Source: Paracoccus wurundjeri
Lineage (GTDB): Bacteria; Pseudomonadota; Alphaproteobacteria; Rhodobacterales; Rhodobacteraceae
Direction: 5' to 3'
Length of the DNA: 64,000 bases
Assembly (NCBI RefSeq): GCF_030678915.1
Contig: NZ_JAUUTZ010000016.1
Span: 51,964 to 115,963, forward strand
How positions within the stretch are numbered: the stretch's first letter is position 1; every line of letters starts with the position of its first letter. The notes under the pieces were generated by a model. That model saw nothing but the letters and a program-made list of their open reading frames with translations, was not told where the DNA came from and did no database searches. The position numbers were made by a program, and so were the translations under genes. Below are positions 33,808-43,448 of the stretch, in pieces.

Positions 33808-34261
33808 TAGCTTGCCGGATCTTGCAAGCGAAAACGCGATGCAGGTTCGGCCTGGCGTTCAACTCCGTCTAATCATCCGAAACCCGCCTGGAAGCGTGGG
33901 CCATCCTGGGCATGACGAATTTGCCAGATCGCCCGAGCGGGCAAATTCGTTAACCGCAAAATCTGAAACTCGACAGGGATCTGGACACTGTGCTGCGGCA
34001 CATTCCACTCGCGATGGTTTCAGGGATAGCTATCGATGATTGCGGACACGAAATCCGGTTCAGGCGTAGCTTGCTAAACCCCTCACTTCTTTGCCGGGTT
34101 GTGGTGGTGCCGCGATGTTTCCCGAGTTCGACCTGCATGTTGAACCAGAAGCTGATTTCTGGTTTCGGGCAGATGGTTATGGCCAATGATTGCCAACATA
34201 TACTTAAGACCAAGATTGCCTGCCAAATCGTGGGCTTAGGGCAGTAACAGGCTGACGAGGT
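33808..34261. other. Intergenic stretch with an 11-bp hairpin, no recognisable gene
   Basis: 454 bp between convergent tetR and glxA-like genes. No coding frame that I can support. ACGAATTTGCC (33915-33925) and GGCAAATTCGT (33940-33950) make a perfect 11-bp stem with a 14-nt loop, probably a transcription stop or RNA-stabilising element for the tetR transcript; it has no T run. Confidence 0.45.
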
Positions 34262-35317
34262 TCACTCAGAGAGAACATCCAGCTCATCTCTGGAACGAGG
34301 ACGGGAAGATGCGCGCGCCGTGGCACGACGCGCGGCAGGACTGGCACCAAAGTGCCGTAGAAAGGCACGGCTGAAATTCGACTGGCTGGAATAGCCGGTA
34401 GCATAGGCGATTTGCCCGATCGGCAATCGCGACTGCTGCAAAAGTTCGTCGGCCTTGTTCAGCCGAACATTGGTGTAATATTCCTTTACCGAACAGCCCA
34501 GATCCTGGCGGAACTGCCGTTGAAGCTGGCGACTGCTCAGCCCGGCAAGCCGCGCCAGATGCTCCAGCGGCAGCGGATCCGCGATGTGATCCTCCATCAG
34601 CCGTATCGCTCCGAATACCGCCGGAAGCAGGCTGATTTCCTCAACCCCGGTACCACGCTGCGCGGCCTCGGGTGTGCGGATCCGGGTATAGATGAAACGT
34701 CGGCTTACCGATTCGGCCAGCATCTGTCCGTGATGCGAGCGGATCAGAGCATGCATCATATCCAGCGCCGCAACCCCGCCGGCACAGGTAGCGCGGTCGC
34801 GGTCCAACACGAATAGTCGCTGCTCTATCAGAAGATCGGGATCCAGTTCGCGTAACGAATGGGCGTATTCCCAATGAACCGCAATACGCCGCGCCTTCAG
34901 CAGGCCGGCACGGGCCAACAGCACCACCCCACCGGAAATCCCGCCCAGGGGCACCCCTTTGCGCGCGGCCTGACGCAGAAAGCCGATGCAATCGAGCGCG
35001 TCTATAACAAAGGGATTGCCCCCCGCGATGACGAAAAGATAGTCCATCTCCCGAATAGCCGAGGCAAAGGGCAGGGTTTCAAAATAGGCCCCACAGGACG
35101 ACCTCACGGGACCGCCCTTGGCCGAAAGATAGCTGTAGTCGTAAAGCGGCTTTTCCGACATCTGATTGGCCGCGCGCAGAGGATCCACCGCCGCAGCCCC
35201 CGACATCAATGCAAAGTCGTCCAGCAGAACGAAACCGTATGTTTCTGTCAATGCGAGGCAATCCTGTCCCGATATGATAACAATATGTCCGGTTAGGAGT
35301 ATTATCGCATCAGGCAC
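34262..35317 (-). CDS. GlxA family transcriptional regulator
   Basis: A 351-residue protein with a DJ-1/PfpI-like domain (about 25-195, 'ETYGFVLLDDFALMSGAAAVDP', 'CAGGVAALDMMHALI') and an AraC HTH pair (about 245-340, 'LEHLARLAGLSSRQLQRQF', 'IGQIAYATGYSSQSNFSRAF'). The listed start gives about 20 extra residues; a TTG at 35251 with AGGA at fair spacing is a credible alternative. It is divergent from an amino-acid ABC operon ending in an aspartase-family lyase, which it likely activates. Confidence 0.88.
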   Translation of the reverse strand: MPDAIILLTGHIVIISGQDCLALTETYGFVLLDDFALMSGAAAVDPLRAANQMSEKPLYDYSYLSAKGGPVRSSCGAYFETLPFASAIREMDYLFVIAGGNPFVIDALDCIGFLRQAARKGVPLGGISGGVVLLARAGLLKARRIAVHWEYAHSLRELDPDLLIEQRLFVLDRDRATCAGGVAALDMMHALIRSHHGQMLAESVSRRFIYTRIRTPEAAQRGTGVEEISLLPAVFGAIRLMEDHIADPLPLEHLARLAGLSSRQLQRQFRQDLGCSVKEYYTNVRLNKADELLQQSRLPIGQIAYATGYSSQSNFSRAFLRHFGASPAARRATARASSRPRSRDELDVLSE

Positions 35318-35441
35318 CTGCTACACAATTCAGAGATTCCTTGGGCGACACCCCGAGAGTAAACGGGTTTCAAACCCCGGCAAGAAACAGGTTCCAAGCG
35401 TGAAGTAACCCGCATAACAGCTTTGTCCACGGGAGATATAA

Positions 35442-36245
35442 ATGAAAAAAGTTCTGAAAATCGCAGTGGGCGTCATTCTGGCCAGCACCACTCTTGCGGG
35501 CGCCGGTACGCTCGACAAAATCGCCGAAGCGGGCAAGATCGTGGTCGGCGTAAAGAATGATTACCGTCCCTGGGGATATCTGGATGCAGAGGGCAATCCG
35601 GTCGGGCTTGAAATCGATCTGGCGCGCGACATTGCCGAACGTCTCGGCGTCGAGGCCGAACTGGTCCCGGTCGTCGCCTCGAACCGGATGGAATTCCTGC
35701 AACAGGGCCGGATCGACCTGATCATTGCGACACTGGGCGACAATCCGCAGCGCCGCACCGTGGTTGGCATGGTCGAGCCAAATTATTATGCGGCAGGTGC
35801 CAATGTTCTGGCTCCGAAAGCGAATGGCCTCAAGGAATGGCCGGATCTGGAGGGCAAGGATCTTTGCGCCATCCAGGGCAGTTATTATCTGCGCGAGATA
35901 TCACAGAAATACAAAGCCAATATCGTCGCCTTCGCAGGCGTGCCCGAGGCGACCGCCGCCCTGACCAATGGAAGCTGCGTCGGCTTGGTTTACGACAATA
36001 CCTGGGTAGAAAGCCAGTTGATGACCGAAGCAGTTTGGGCCGATTACGAGATGCCCTTTGCCACCGAGCAATTGCAACCCTGGGCCATCGCGGTACCGCT
36101 GGCGGAGCTGGATGAGGCTTATGGCCAGAAGATCAGCGAAATCATTACCGATTGGCACAAGACCGGTTATCTGATCGAGGCAAATGCCGCGCATGGCATC
36201 GCCGACAGCCCGTTTCTGCAAGAGCAGCATGAGAAGTTCAGGTAA
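35442..36245 (+). CDS. Polar amino-acid ABC transporter substrate-binding protein
   Basis: A 267-residue periplasmic binding protein (SBP_bac_3 type): signal peptide about 1-22, then 'IAEAGKIVVGVKNDYRPWGY', 'GLEIDLARDIAERLGVEAELVPV' and 'GRIDLIIATLGDNPQRRTVV'. The Arg and Asp residues in the last segment are typical for binding the alpha-carboxyl and amino groups of amino acids. First gene of a binding protein-permease-permease-ATPase-lyase run. Aspartate, asparagine or glutamate would fit the lyase downstream; inferred. Confidence 0.9.
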   Translation: MKKVLKIAVGVILASTTLAGAGTLDKIAEAGKIVVGVKNDYRPWGYLDAEGNPVGLEIDLARDIAERLGVEAELVPVVASNRMEFLQQGRIDLIIATLGDNPQRRTVVGMVEPNYYAAGANVLAPKANGLKEWPDLEGKDLCAIQGSYYLREISQKYKANIVAFAGVPEATAALTNGSCVGLVYDNTWVESQLMTEAVWADYEMPFATEQLQPWAIAVPLAELDEAYGQKISEIITDWHKTGYLIEANAAHGIADSPFLQEQHEKFR

Positions 36246-36284
36246 ATCACGCTGATCCTGCCGGTTCGTCGCACCGGTCCGTTC

Positions 36285-37046
36285 ATGTCAGGGGGGATGA
36301 CGGTGGAAACTGTCCAATCTTTCTTTCTGTGGCTTCAACAGAGTCACGGAATAAATCTCACCATCGGTTATGACGACTGGGACCGGGCGCAGTTCCTTGA
36401 CGGATTGTGGATGACGGTAAAACTGTCGGTCCTGTCGGTCTTCTTCTCGCTGATCGTCGGCATCACCGGGGCCTGGGCACAGGGGTCGCCTTTCCTGCTT
36501 CTGCGCACAGTGGTCGGCATGTTCGTCACCTTTTTCCGCAACACGCCTCCGTTGGTGCAACTCTATTTCTTCTTCTTCGCCCTTGGCTCGGTCCTCAGGA
36601 TACAGACCGAAACCGGGATGAGCGTCCCGATGATCTCGGGTTTCACCTGGGCAGTCATATCGCTGTCACTTTTTGCCGGGGCGCTTAACACCGAAATATT
36701 CCGCTCGGGTATCGAGGCAGTGCCGGAATCCACCGTCGAAGCCGCAGAGGCGCTGGGCTTCACCCGTTTCCAGAGCTATTGGTATGTCGTTCTGCCGCTG
36801 GCCTTGCGCGTGTCGCTGCCTTCGCTGGGAACCAATCTCGTCAATCTGGTGAAAACCACCACGCTTGCCTATGCGATTGCGGTTCCGGAACTGCTTTACT
36901 CTGCCGCGCAGATCTGGTCCCAGCAACTCAATGTCCGCGAGATGATGACCGTTCTTCTGCTGACCTATATCCTGCTGGTCGCGATTCTCGTCTGGATCAT
37001 GGGCCGCTGGGAAAAGGCATTGCGTATTCCCGGATACGGAGGCTGA
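36285..37046 (+). CDS. Amino-acid ABC transporter permease 1
   Basis: A 253-residue permease of the HisM/GltJ type with about five helices and the EAA loop 'STVEAAEALGFTRFQSYWYVVLPLAL'. Two starts are possible, ATG at 36285 and at 36297; the latter lies too close to its G-run for normal initiation, so 36285 is listed. It is followed 1 bp later by the second permease. Confidence 0.9.
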   Translation: MSGGMTVETVQSFFLWLQQSHGINLTIGYDDWDRAQFLDGLWMTVKLSVLSVFFSLIVGITGAWAQGSPFLLLRTVVGMFVTFFRNTPPLVQLYFFFFALGSVLRIQTETGMSVPMISGFTWAVISLSLFAGALNTEIFRSGIEAVPESTVEAAEALGFTRFQSYWYVVLPLALRVSLPSLGTNLVNLVKTTTLAYAIAVPELLYSAAQIWSQQLNVREMMTVLLLTYILLVAILVWIMGRWEKALRIPGYGG

Positions 37047-37047
37047 C

Positions 37048-37929
37048 ATGTGGTTGCGTCCAATCCCCGAACCCGACCAACGCATCCCCGGCCATATGGA
37101 TGTATTGCTGCCACGCCGCAACCGCCCGGCAGCTGTGATGACCTGGCGCGAATTTCTGCTGAGCCCGCTGATGCTCACGCTGGTGTTCGGCTGCTTTGCC
37201 ATCAGCCTGATCGGCACCGCCTGGGCGCAAAATTCCGAACCGCAGCAATCGTCGATAATCGCGGTTCTGATCCGCTGGACGCCGCTTCTTGCGCAAGGAT
37301 TCGCCTACAACATATTGATATCGCTTCTTTCAATGGCTCTTGGCACTCTTCTTGGTGTCCTGCTTGGGATCTTGCAGGTTTCGCCGCTCATGTTGATCCG
37401 CCGGGCAGCCTGGCTGGTCACGCAATTCTTTCGCAACTCGCCCTGGCTGGTCTTGTTGTTCTACTCGATCCTCCTGATCCCCTTCGAGATCAATATCTTC
37501 GGACAGACGATCCCATTCCCCGGCTGGATAAAAGCGGTGATCGGGCTTTCATTGCCCGTCATGGCCTATATGTCGGAATACGTGCGCGGCGCGATCCAAT
37601 CGGTGCCGACCGGCCAATGGGAAAGCGCGGATTCTCTGGGCTTTACCCGCGGCCAGACGATGCGGATGGTGATCCTGCCGCAGACCGTAAAGCGGATCCT
37701 ACCGAACTGGATGAACCTGTATGCCGTTCTGACCATGGCAACACCGCTGGTCTCGATCATCGGGGTCGATGACATCATGGGCTATGCCCGCTCGGCGCTT
37801 TCGTCAGAAGGCCGGCCGGAAATCCTGATCCCGATGTATCTTTACGTGCTGTGCTGGTTCTTTGCCTATTGTTACCCGATCAGCCTGATCACCTCGCGGC
37901 TGGAACGCCGCTATTCCGTCAAACTCTGA
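37048..37929 (+). CDS. Amino-acid ABC transporter permease 2
   Basis: A 293-residue permease with a longer N-terminal tail, one isolated helix (about 44-62), then the HisM/GltK-like core with EAA loop 'GQWESADSLGFTRGQTMRMVILP'. The N-terminal 'LPRRNRPAAVMTWREFLLSPLM' extension resembles the GltK/AapM type permeases. Starts immediately after permease 1 and precedes the ATPase by 10 bp. Confidence 0.9.
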   Translation: MWLRPIPEPDQRIPGHMDVLLPRRNRPAAVMTWREFLLSPLMLTLVFGCFAISLIGTAWAQNSEPQQSSIIAVLIRWTPLLAQGFAYNILISLLSMALGTLLGVLLGILQVSPLMLIRRAAWLVTQFFRNSPWLVLLFYSILLIPFEINIFGQTIPFPGWIKAVIGLSLPVMAYMSEYVRGAIQSVPTGQWESADSLGFTRGQTMRMVILPQTVKRILPNWMNLYAVLTMATPLVSIIGVDDIMGYARSALSSEGRPEILIPMYLYVLCWFFAYCYPISLITSRLERRYSVKL

Positions 37930-37939
37930 AGGACTGCCG

Positions 37940-38686
37940 ATGAGCTGGACAGCCGATAAACCCATCGTCTCGCTGAAAGATGTTCGCAAAAACTTCGGAA
38001 CTCACCCGGTGCTAAAAGGGATCAGTTTCGACATCATGAAGGGCGAGGTGGTCTGCATCATCGGCCCCTCCGGCTCGGGGAAATCCACGCTGATCCGCTG
38101 TATCAACGCCCTCAACGACATTCAGGGCGGCTCGATCCTGGTCGAGGGTCAGGAGGTGAATGATCCGTCGCTCGACAAGCTGGCGCTGCGAAAGAAAGTC
38201 GGCATGGTCTTTCAGCAATACAATCTCTTTCCCCATAAGACCGCTTTGCAGAACGTGATGATGGCGCCGACCAAGGTGCTGAAGGAAAACCCTGCCGAGG
38301 TTGAGAAACGGGCCCGGAAACTGATCCGGAAGGTCCGGCTTGAAGGGAAGGAAAACAGCTATCCGGGCGAACTTTCAGGGGGTCAGCAGCAGCGTGTCGC
38401 TATCGCCCGCAGTCTGGCGATGCGTCCCGATATCATGCTGTTCGACGAGGTGACGGCCGCGCTCGACCCCGAGACGGTCAAGGAAGTGCTGGTCACGATC
38501 AAGGATCTTGCCGCCGAAGGCATGACCTGCATCCTTGTCACCCATGAAATGGGCTTCGCCCGTGAGATCGCAGATCACATCTATTTCACCGACAAGGGTG
38601 TGATCGTAGAACATGGTCCGCCAGAGCAGTTCTTTTCCAATGCCAGCGATCCGCGCACCAGACAGTTCCTTTCGCAGGTACTCTGA
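37940..38686 (+). CDS. Amino-acid ABC transporter ATPase
   Basis: A 248-residue ATPase of the GlnQ/HisP group: Walker A 'GPSGSGKST', Q-loop '[18 protein letters not shown]', signature '[17 protein letters not shown]', Walker B 'IMLFDEVTAALDPE' and H-loop 'LVTHEM'. The Walker B segment has 'DEVTAALDP' rather than the usual 'DEPTSALDP', a mild variation. Powers the transporter formed with the two preceding permeases. Confidence 0.95.
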   Translation: MSWTADKPIVSLKDVRKNFGTHPVLKGISFDIMKGEVVCIIGPSGSGKSTLIRCINALNDIQGGSILVEGQEVNDPSLDKLALRKKVGMVFQQYNLFPHKTALQNVMMAPTKVLKENPAEVEKRARKLIRKVRLEGKENSYPGELSGGQQQRVAIARSLAMRPDIMLFDEVTAALDPETVKEVLVTIKDLAAEGMTCILVTHEMGFAREIADHIYFTDKGVIVEHGPPEQFFSNASDPRTRQFLSQVL

Positions 38687-38703
38687 CCGCGGGATCGGTA
38701 TCC

Positions 38704-38745
38704 TTGCCGCCTTTCCGTTCGGCGGGGCAGGCTGTGCAGCCTTTT
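38704..38745 (+). terminator. Probable terminator/attenuator between ATPase and lyase genes
   Basis: Two adjacent dyads: TGCCGCC...GGCGGGGCA (about 38705-38729) and GGCTG-TG-CAGCC followed by TTTT (38730-38745). The second resembles an intrinsic terminator with a very short loop. It may reduce read-through from the transporter genes into the aspartase-family gene 40 bp on. Confidence 0.45.
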
Positions 38746-38786
38746 AACCAACTTCCTCACTACTTCCATTGACAGGACATTCGAGC

Positions 38787-40172
38787 ATGACTCGTATTGA
38801 AACGGACAGCATCGGCCCCCGTGAAATTCCGGCCGATGCGCTATATGGCGTCAACACGCTGCGCGGGATGGAAAACTCTGCGCTTGGCGGTGACAGGATC
38901 GGTGCTCATCCACGGCTTGTGAATGCGCTCGCCGCGATCAAGAAAGCGGCGGCGCTGGCAAATCGTGACATCGGGACGTTGAATCCCAAGCTGGCCACCG
39001 CCATTGTCTCGGCCTGCGAGGAGTTGATGGCGGGCAGGCATCATGATCAGTTCATCGTGAGTATGCTGGAGGGATCCGGCGGGACTTCGATCAACATGAA
39101 CGCCAATGAGGTCATCGCCAATCGCGCCTTGCAGATCCTTGGGCGCAAGGCGGGCGATTACGCGGACCTGCATCCGAACGATCATGTGAATCAGGGCCAG
39201 TCGACCAATGACGTGGTTCCCTCTGCCGTGAAACTGGCGGTTTATGACGCCTGCGGCCCATTGGTCGCGGCCCTGAACACCCTTGCCGATGCATTTGCCG
39301 GGCGGGCGGATGCGTTTTCCGAGGTGCTGAAAACCGGGCGCACCTGTATGCAGGCGGCACAGCCGATGACCCTGGGTCAGGAGTTCGGCGGTTATGCCAG
39401 CGCGACCCGCCGTCTGGCGGCCAGGATCGAAACGACTGCCAAGGATTTGCTGACCCTGCCACTGGGCGGATCGGCCATCGGCACGGGGCTCGGCTCTGAT
39501 CCGGGCTATCCCCAGGCGATTTATCGCCATCTTTCGGCAGAGCTTGACCTTCCCCTGCGCCCCGGCAGCGATCCTTTCGACGCCATGCAGAATTCGGATG
39601 CATTCAGCAGGGTTTCAGCGGAAATCCGCATTGCTGCCGAAACCTTGGCCAAAATCGCGCATGATCTGATCCTGCTTTCCTCGGACCCGCAGACCGGTCT
39701 TGGAGAAATCCGCCTGCCGGCAATCCAGCCCGGCTCGTCGATCATGCCCGGCAAAATCAACCCGGTGTTGCCGATGCTGATGCAGCAGATCGCGTTTACA
39801 CTGTCGGGCAACGACACCAGCGTCAGTCTTGCGGCGATGGCCGGTCAGCTTGAGATCAACCATTTCGAGCCGGTCATCGCGGCGCATCTCTTTGACAGCA
39901 CACGACTGCTGACCCGGGGCAGCTTGCTTTTCGCCGAAAAATGCATCTGTGGAATCGAAGCCAATCCGGCGCGGGCGCTGGAACTCCTGATGAATTCACC
40001 GGCGCTGGCGACTGTTATGGTGCCCCGGCTGGGCTATGCCCGGGTCTCGGCAATCGTCAAACAGGCGGAGAATGACGGCGTGCCATTTATCGAAACCATG
40101 ATAGAACAGGGCTGGATGGAGAAGGCCGAAGTGATGGAACTTCTGCAAAAAGCTGTCATTCCGGTACGCTGA
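38787..40172 (+). CDS. aspA: Aspartate ammonia-lyase family protein
   Basis: A 461-residue fumarase/aspartase superfamily lyase with the signature loop 'GSSIMPGKINPVLP' (catalytic Ser), 'GGTSINMNANEVIANRA' and 'HPNDHVNQGQSTNDVVPS'. These motifs fit aspartase better than fumarase or argininosuccinate lyase. The expected reaction is aspartate to fumarate plus ammonia. The ATG at 38787 with ACAGGA upstream is preferred over TTG at 38769. Co-located with an amino-acid transporter and GlxA regulator, it is a catabolic module. The exact amino acid (aspartate or an analogue) is not certain. Confidence 0.85.
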   Translation: MTRIETDSIGPREIPADALYGVNTLRGMENSALGGDRIGAHPRLVNALAAIKKAAALANRDIGTLNPKLATAIVSACEELMAGRHHDQFIVSMLEGSGGTSINMNANEVIANRALQILGRKAGDYADLHPNDHVNQGQSTNDVVPSAVKLAVYDACGPLVAALNTLADAFAGRADAFSEVLKTGRTCMQAAQPMTLGQEFGGYASATRRLAARIETTAKDLLTLPLGGSAIGTGLGSDPGYPQAIYRHLSAELDLPLRPGSDPFDAMQNSDAFSRVSAEIRIAAETLAKIAHDLILLSSDPQTGLGEIRLPAIQPGSSIMPGKINPVLPMLMQQIAFTLSGNDTSVSLAAMAGQLEINHFEPVIAAHLFDSTRLLTRGSLLFAEKCICGIEANPARALELLMNSPALATVMVPRLGYARVSAIVKQAENDGVPFIETMIEQGWMEKAEVMELLQKAVIPVR

Positions 40173-40340
40173 ATCCTGCAATGTTTGCCCACAATCTCGC
40201 ATTGTTTCGAGTTCATGACATCTCCTCCATCCCTATATTGAGAGCCGAACGAAGGTGTCCCAAGAGCACTCATATATTCACACCATTCGTACCAAACGGC
40301 ATTCACCTCTTCAAAATGCTTGCTGTCCATGAGCCAGAGC

Positions 40341-40605
40341 TCAAGTGAAGGAGTCTATGTCTTGTCGCTGCCAGCCTCTGTCAGTAGGGGGCTCGGAACC
40401 GAGGAACAAGGCCGTGAGCAGATTTCCTGCCGCCACGGCCAGGCTTGCGAGAAACAGGATATCCTGGCCCCACCGCGATCCGCTATGACGCCACCGATCG
40501 TCTCGATTGATACGGCATATCCAATGATCAAGGGAAGCGCCCAGGTCGCGACGGCTGACACCGTATTGCCCAGCCACAACCGAAAAACGGAATTGTCCGG
40601 ACAGA
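40341..40605 (-). pseudogene. Probable fragment of an MFS-type membrane protein (frameshifted)
   Basis: One minus-strand frame reads 'NSVFRLWLGNTVSAVATWAL', then 'PLIIGYAV...GGVIADR'. After a frame change the text continues 'WGQDILFLASLAVAAGNLLT', then 'ALFLGSEP'. Together they look like the first and a later helix of an MFS permease with deletions. Too short and broken to function. The rest of the 490-bp gap (40173-40665) holds nothing I recognise. Confidence 0.4.
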
Positions 40606-40665
40606 TGGCCTCATGTCCGGCGAAGCCCGAAGCGGCTCATGACCCGGAGTTTCGATCCCACGGCA

Positions 40666-42060
40666 TCATACCGCCGCAGCCTCGCGGACTTCTCCGAAAA
40701 TGCGAATCCAGCTCCGGGTGCCTCGATGGAAACGCTCGACATCGTAATGCTCGTCCGGCGCGTGAATCGCATCGCTTTCAAGGATGAAGCCCAGAACCAC
40801 GCAATCCACGCCCAGCCCGTCATGGAGAGCGCCCACCAGCGGAATGGCACCACCCGTGCCCTTCAGCACCGTCGGTTGCCCCCATTCCGTTTCGAGCCCC
40901 CGCGCGGTGGCGACCAGGAACGGATTTGTCTCGGACAAATGGACGGCGGCATTCCCGGCCGGCCCGTCAAACTCGACATTGCATCCCTCTGGAACACGGT
41001 CTGACACGAACTTACGGAACCGGGTCCTGATCGTTTCAGGGCTCTGCCCGGCCACCAACCGAAAGGTCAGGCGTGCCGTTGCCGAGCCGGGAAGCACGGA
41101 GCGTCCGCCCGGCCCCTGGTTCCCGCCGGTGATGCCATTGATATCCGCGGTGGGACGGCCCCACATCGCCTCCACCGCCGTATAGCCGTCTTCAATGACG
41201 CCCCCGGCAAGGCTGACCTCTGCAGAGCCGTCCATTTCTTCCAACAAGTCATTCCACCGCCTGCGTTGGCGTTCCGTCAGTTCGTTTACACCGTCATAAA
41301 ACCCGCCGATGGTCACCCTCCCCTTCCCGTCGTGAAGCGACGAAAGGATATTGCTGAGAATCCGGATCGGATTGGCTGCGACAGCCCCGTAATGACCGGA
41401 ATGCAGGTCGGGATTGGGGACTCGGATCGTGACAGTCTCATGCACCAGCCCCTTGAGCTGCGTGGTAATCGACGGTCGGGCCGGTGACCACATATCACTG
41501 TCGCAGATGAACGCCACGTTGCAATCCAGCTCTTCGCGGTGTCGTTCGAGGAAGTCGGAAAGGCTGGGCGATCCCATCTCTTCTTCCCCTTCAAGCATGA
41601 TCACAATATTCGCAGGAAAGGTGCCGTTGGCCGCTTTCCACGCACGCAGAGCCTCTACGAAAGACCAGAGCTGGCTCTTGCTATCAGACGCCCCACGCCC
41701 GTAAAATCGGCGAAGTCCATCTTCTTCGATGATTTTGGGCGCGAACGGATCGTGCGTCCAAGCGTCGCGCGGGGCAACGGGTTGCACATCATAGTGTCCG
41801 TAGAAGAGCAGCCGCTTGCCGCCCTCGGGCGCCCCGTCGGACCTGGCAAGAACAACCGGGTTGCAAGCCGTTTTCACAACTCGGGACGAGAAGCCGATAC
41901 CTGCCAGCGCATCGTTCAGCCATTCGGCAGCCTGGGCGATACCCGGCTTGCCCGCCTCTTCTCCCGAAACGGACGGAATGGAAATCAGTTCCAGCAAATC
42001 GGCAACTGACTTCTCGAGATTGGCGTCAACTTCCTCTAGTGCACGTTCAATTTTCAGCAC
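40666..42060 (-). CDS. M20 family metallo-dipeptidase
   Basis: A 464-residue M20 peptidase (CNDP/DapE-like). Metal-site motifs are 'YGHYDVQPV' (His and Asp), 'GRGASDSKSQ' (bridging Asp), 'EGEEEMGS' (general base Glu and ligand) and a C-terminal His region ('DEHYDVERFHRG'). A dimerisation 'lid' domain is inserted between about residues 190 and 350. GTG at 42060 with AAGGA 9 bp upstream is the best start; the longer ATG at 42105 lacks a site. Likely cleaves dipeptides or acylated amino acids brought in by the nearby transporter. Confidence 0.88.
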   Translation of the reverse strand: MLKIERALEEVDANLEKSVADLLELISIPSVSGEEAGKPGIAQAAEWLNDALAGIGFSSRVVKTACNPVVLARSDGAPEGGKRLLFYGHYDVQPVAPRDAWTHDPFAPKIIEEDGLRRFYGRGASDSKSQLWSFVEALRAWKAANGTFPANIVIMLEGEEEMGSPSLSDFLERHREELDCNVAFICDSDMWSPARPSITTQLKGLVHETVTIRVPNPDLHSGHYGAVAANPIRILSNILSSLHDGKGRVTIGGFYDGVNELTERQRRRWNDLLEEMDGSAEVSLAGGVIEDGYTAVEAMWGRPTADINGITGGNQGPGGRSVLPGSATARLTFRLVAGQSPETIRTRFRKFVSDRVPEGCNVEFDGPAGNAAVHLSETNPFLVATARGLETEWGQPTVLKGTGGAIPLVGALHDGLGVDCVVLGFILESDAIHAPDEHYDVERFHRGTRSWIRIFGEVREAAAV

Positions 42061-42147
42061 GCCAAATATCCTTCCTGCGTAACGCTGCTTCGTTTGGCTC
42101 CGCACCTCACCTCGGAGCAGGCCATGAAGTGCCGGCGGAAAAGCCAG

Positions 42148-43344
42148 TCACTCAGCCACGCCTGAGACGGCGCTGAGTTTCACGAGCGCGGCAATCAACC
42201 GCTGGAGATCTTCCCAAAGCTCGCCTTCATCCTCCAGCCCGATCGAGAGTCGCAGGATTACGTCCGGCTCTTCCCATCGGGTGGCACTGCGGCTGGTCCC
42301 GACCGACATCGGCGCAGCAAGGCTGCGCGTGCCACCCCAGGACGCACCAATCCCAAACACGCTAAGATGATCGAGGGCAGGCGAGACATGCGGCGCGACG
42401 CTCTCGGGAAATGTCAGAGAGAAAACTCCGCTACTACCGAAAAAATCCCGCTTGAAGATATGGTGCCCCGACATCGTCGACAGCCCAGGGAAAAGTACCC
42501 TGCTGACCATCGGGCTATCGGCAAGCCGCTCTGCAAAATGCTGCGCCACGGTGCCGCTATGGCGCAGTCGTACGCCCAATGTCTCGAACCCGCGCAGAAC
42601 CAATGAAGCATCGTCCGGTGAGGTTCCGATTCCCATCCGTCCGATCATGTCACTGACCGGTTTCGCCAGCGCGGGATCGCGAACCGATATAGACCCCATC
42701 AGCACATCGGAATGGCCGGACACGTATTTGGTCAGGGCCTCGGTGACAATGTCGGCGCCCAATGTCAGTGGCTTCAGGTTTAGCGGTGTTGCCCAAGTAT
42801 TATCCACACCCAGAAGCGCGCCAGCTTCATGCGCCAGTTCCGCCGCCGCCGGCAAATCCATCAGTTCCATCGTCGTCGATCCGGGGCTCTCGCACCAGAC
42901 GATCCGGGTGTTCGATCTGATCCGCGCCTGAAGATCGTCGAGGTCGGTCGGATCGAAGAAGTCAACTGCGATCCCCATCCTTGCCAGATCCGACCCGGCG
43001 AAATCGCGCATTGGGGGATATACGGTGTCCGCCAGCAGGATATGGTCACCCTCATTCAGGAACGCCATCACCGCAAGAGCATTCGCCGCCTGCCCGGAGG
43101 GCGCAAGGAAGGTGCGCGCGGCATGTTCGAGCTGGGTCAGCTTTTCTTCCAGGGTCCGGGTCGTCGGCGTACCGTAGAGACCATAGGAATACCCCTTTTC
43201 TCCGCGCTCGCCACGGCTGGCATAGGCGACCGCGTTATCGAACAGGATCGTCGATGCGCGATGCACGCCGACACCGACCGGATCGAACCCTTCCGTCGGA
43301 ATTCGTGGGGTTAGGACACATTGGGTCAAATCACCGGTTGCCAT
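42148..43344 (-). CDS. PLP-dependent C-S lyase, cystathionine beta-lyase family
   Basis: A 398-residue Cys/Met-metabolism enzyme. Motifs are 'GYSYGLYGTPTTRTLEEKL' (Tyr and Arg of the neighbouring subunit phosphate site), 'PSGQAANALAVMAFL', 'GVDNTWATPLNLKPL' (Asp for PLP N1) and the PLP lysine in 'EALTKYVSGHSDVLMG'. It would cleave cystathionine, cystine or a related thioether to pyruvate, ammonia and a thiol. The start at 43344 has AGAGG at good spacing. It is divergent from a LysR gene and beside an amino-acid ABC operon and dipeptidase, suggesting catabolism of imported sulfur amino acids rather than methionine synthesis. Confidence 0.87.
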   Translation of the reverse strand: MATGDLTQCVLTPRIPTEGFDPVGVGVHRASTILFDNAVAYASRGERGEKGYSYGLYGTPTTRTLEEKLTQLEHAARTFLAPSGQAANALAVMAFLNEGDHILLADTVYPPMRDFAGSDLARMGIAVDFFDPTDLDDLQARIRSNTRIVWCESPGSTTMELMDLPAAAELAHEAGALLGVDNTWATPLNLKPLTLGADIVTEALTKYVSGHSDVLMGSISVRDPALAKPVSDMIGRMGIGTSPDDASLVLRGFETLGVRLRHSGTVAQHFAERLADSPMVSRVLFPGLSTMSGHHIFKRDFFGSSGVFSLTFPESVAPHVSPALDHLSVFGIGASWGGTRSLAAPMSVGTSRSATRWEEPDVILRLSIGLEDEGELWEDLQRLIAALVKLSAVSGVAE

Positions 43345-43448
43345 TATTTCCTCTCCATCTTCCACGCTCGCACATCATATGCATTGACGCTATAGATTGC
43401 GCTCTTATCATTCCATTTTGATATTGATTGTCTTGGAGGCTGACGCCT

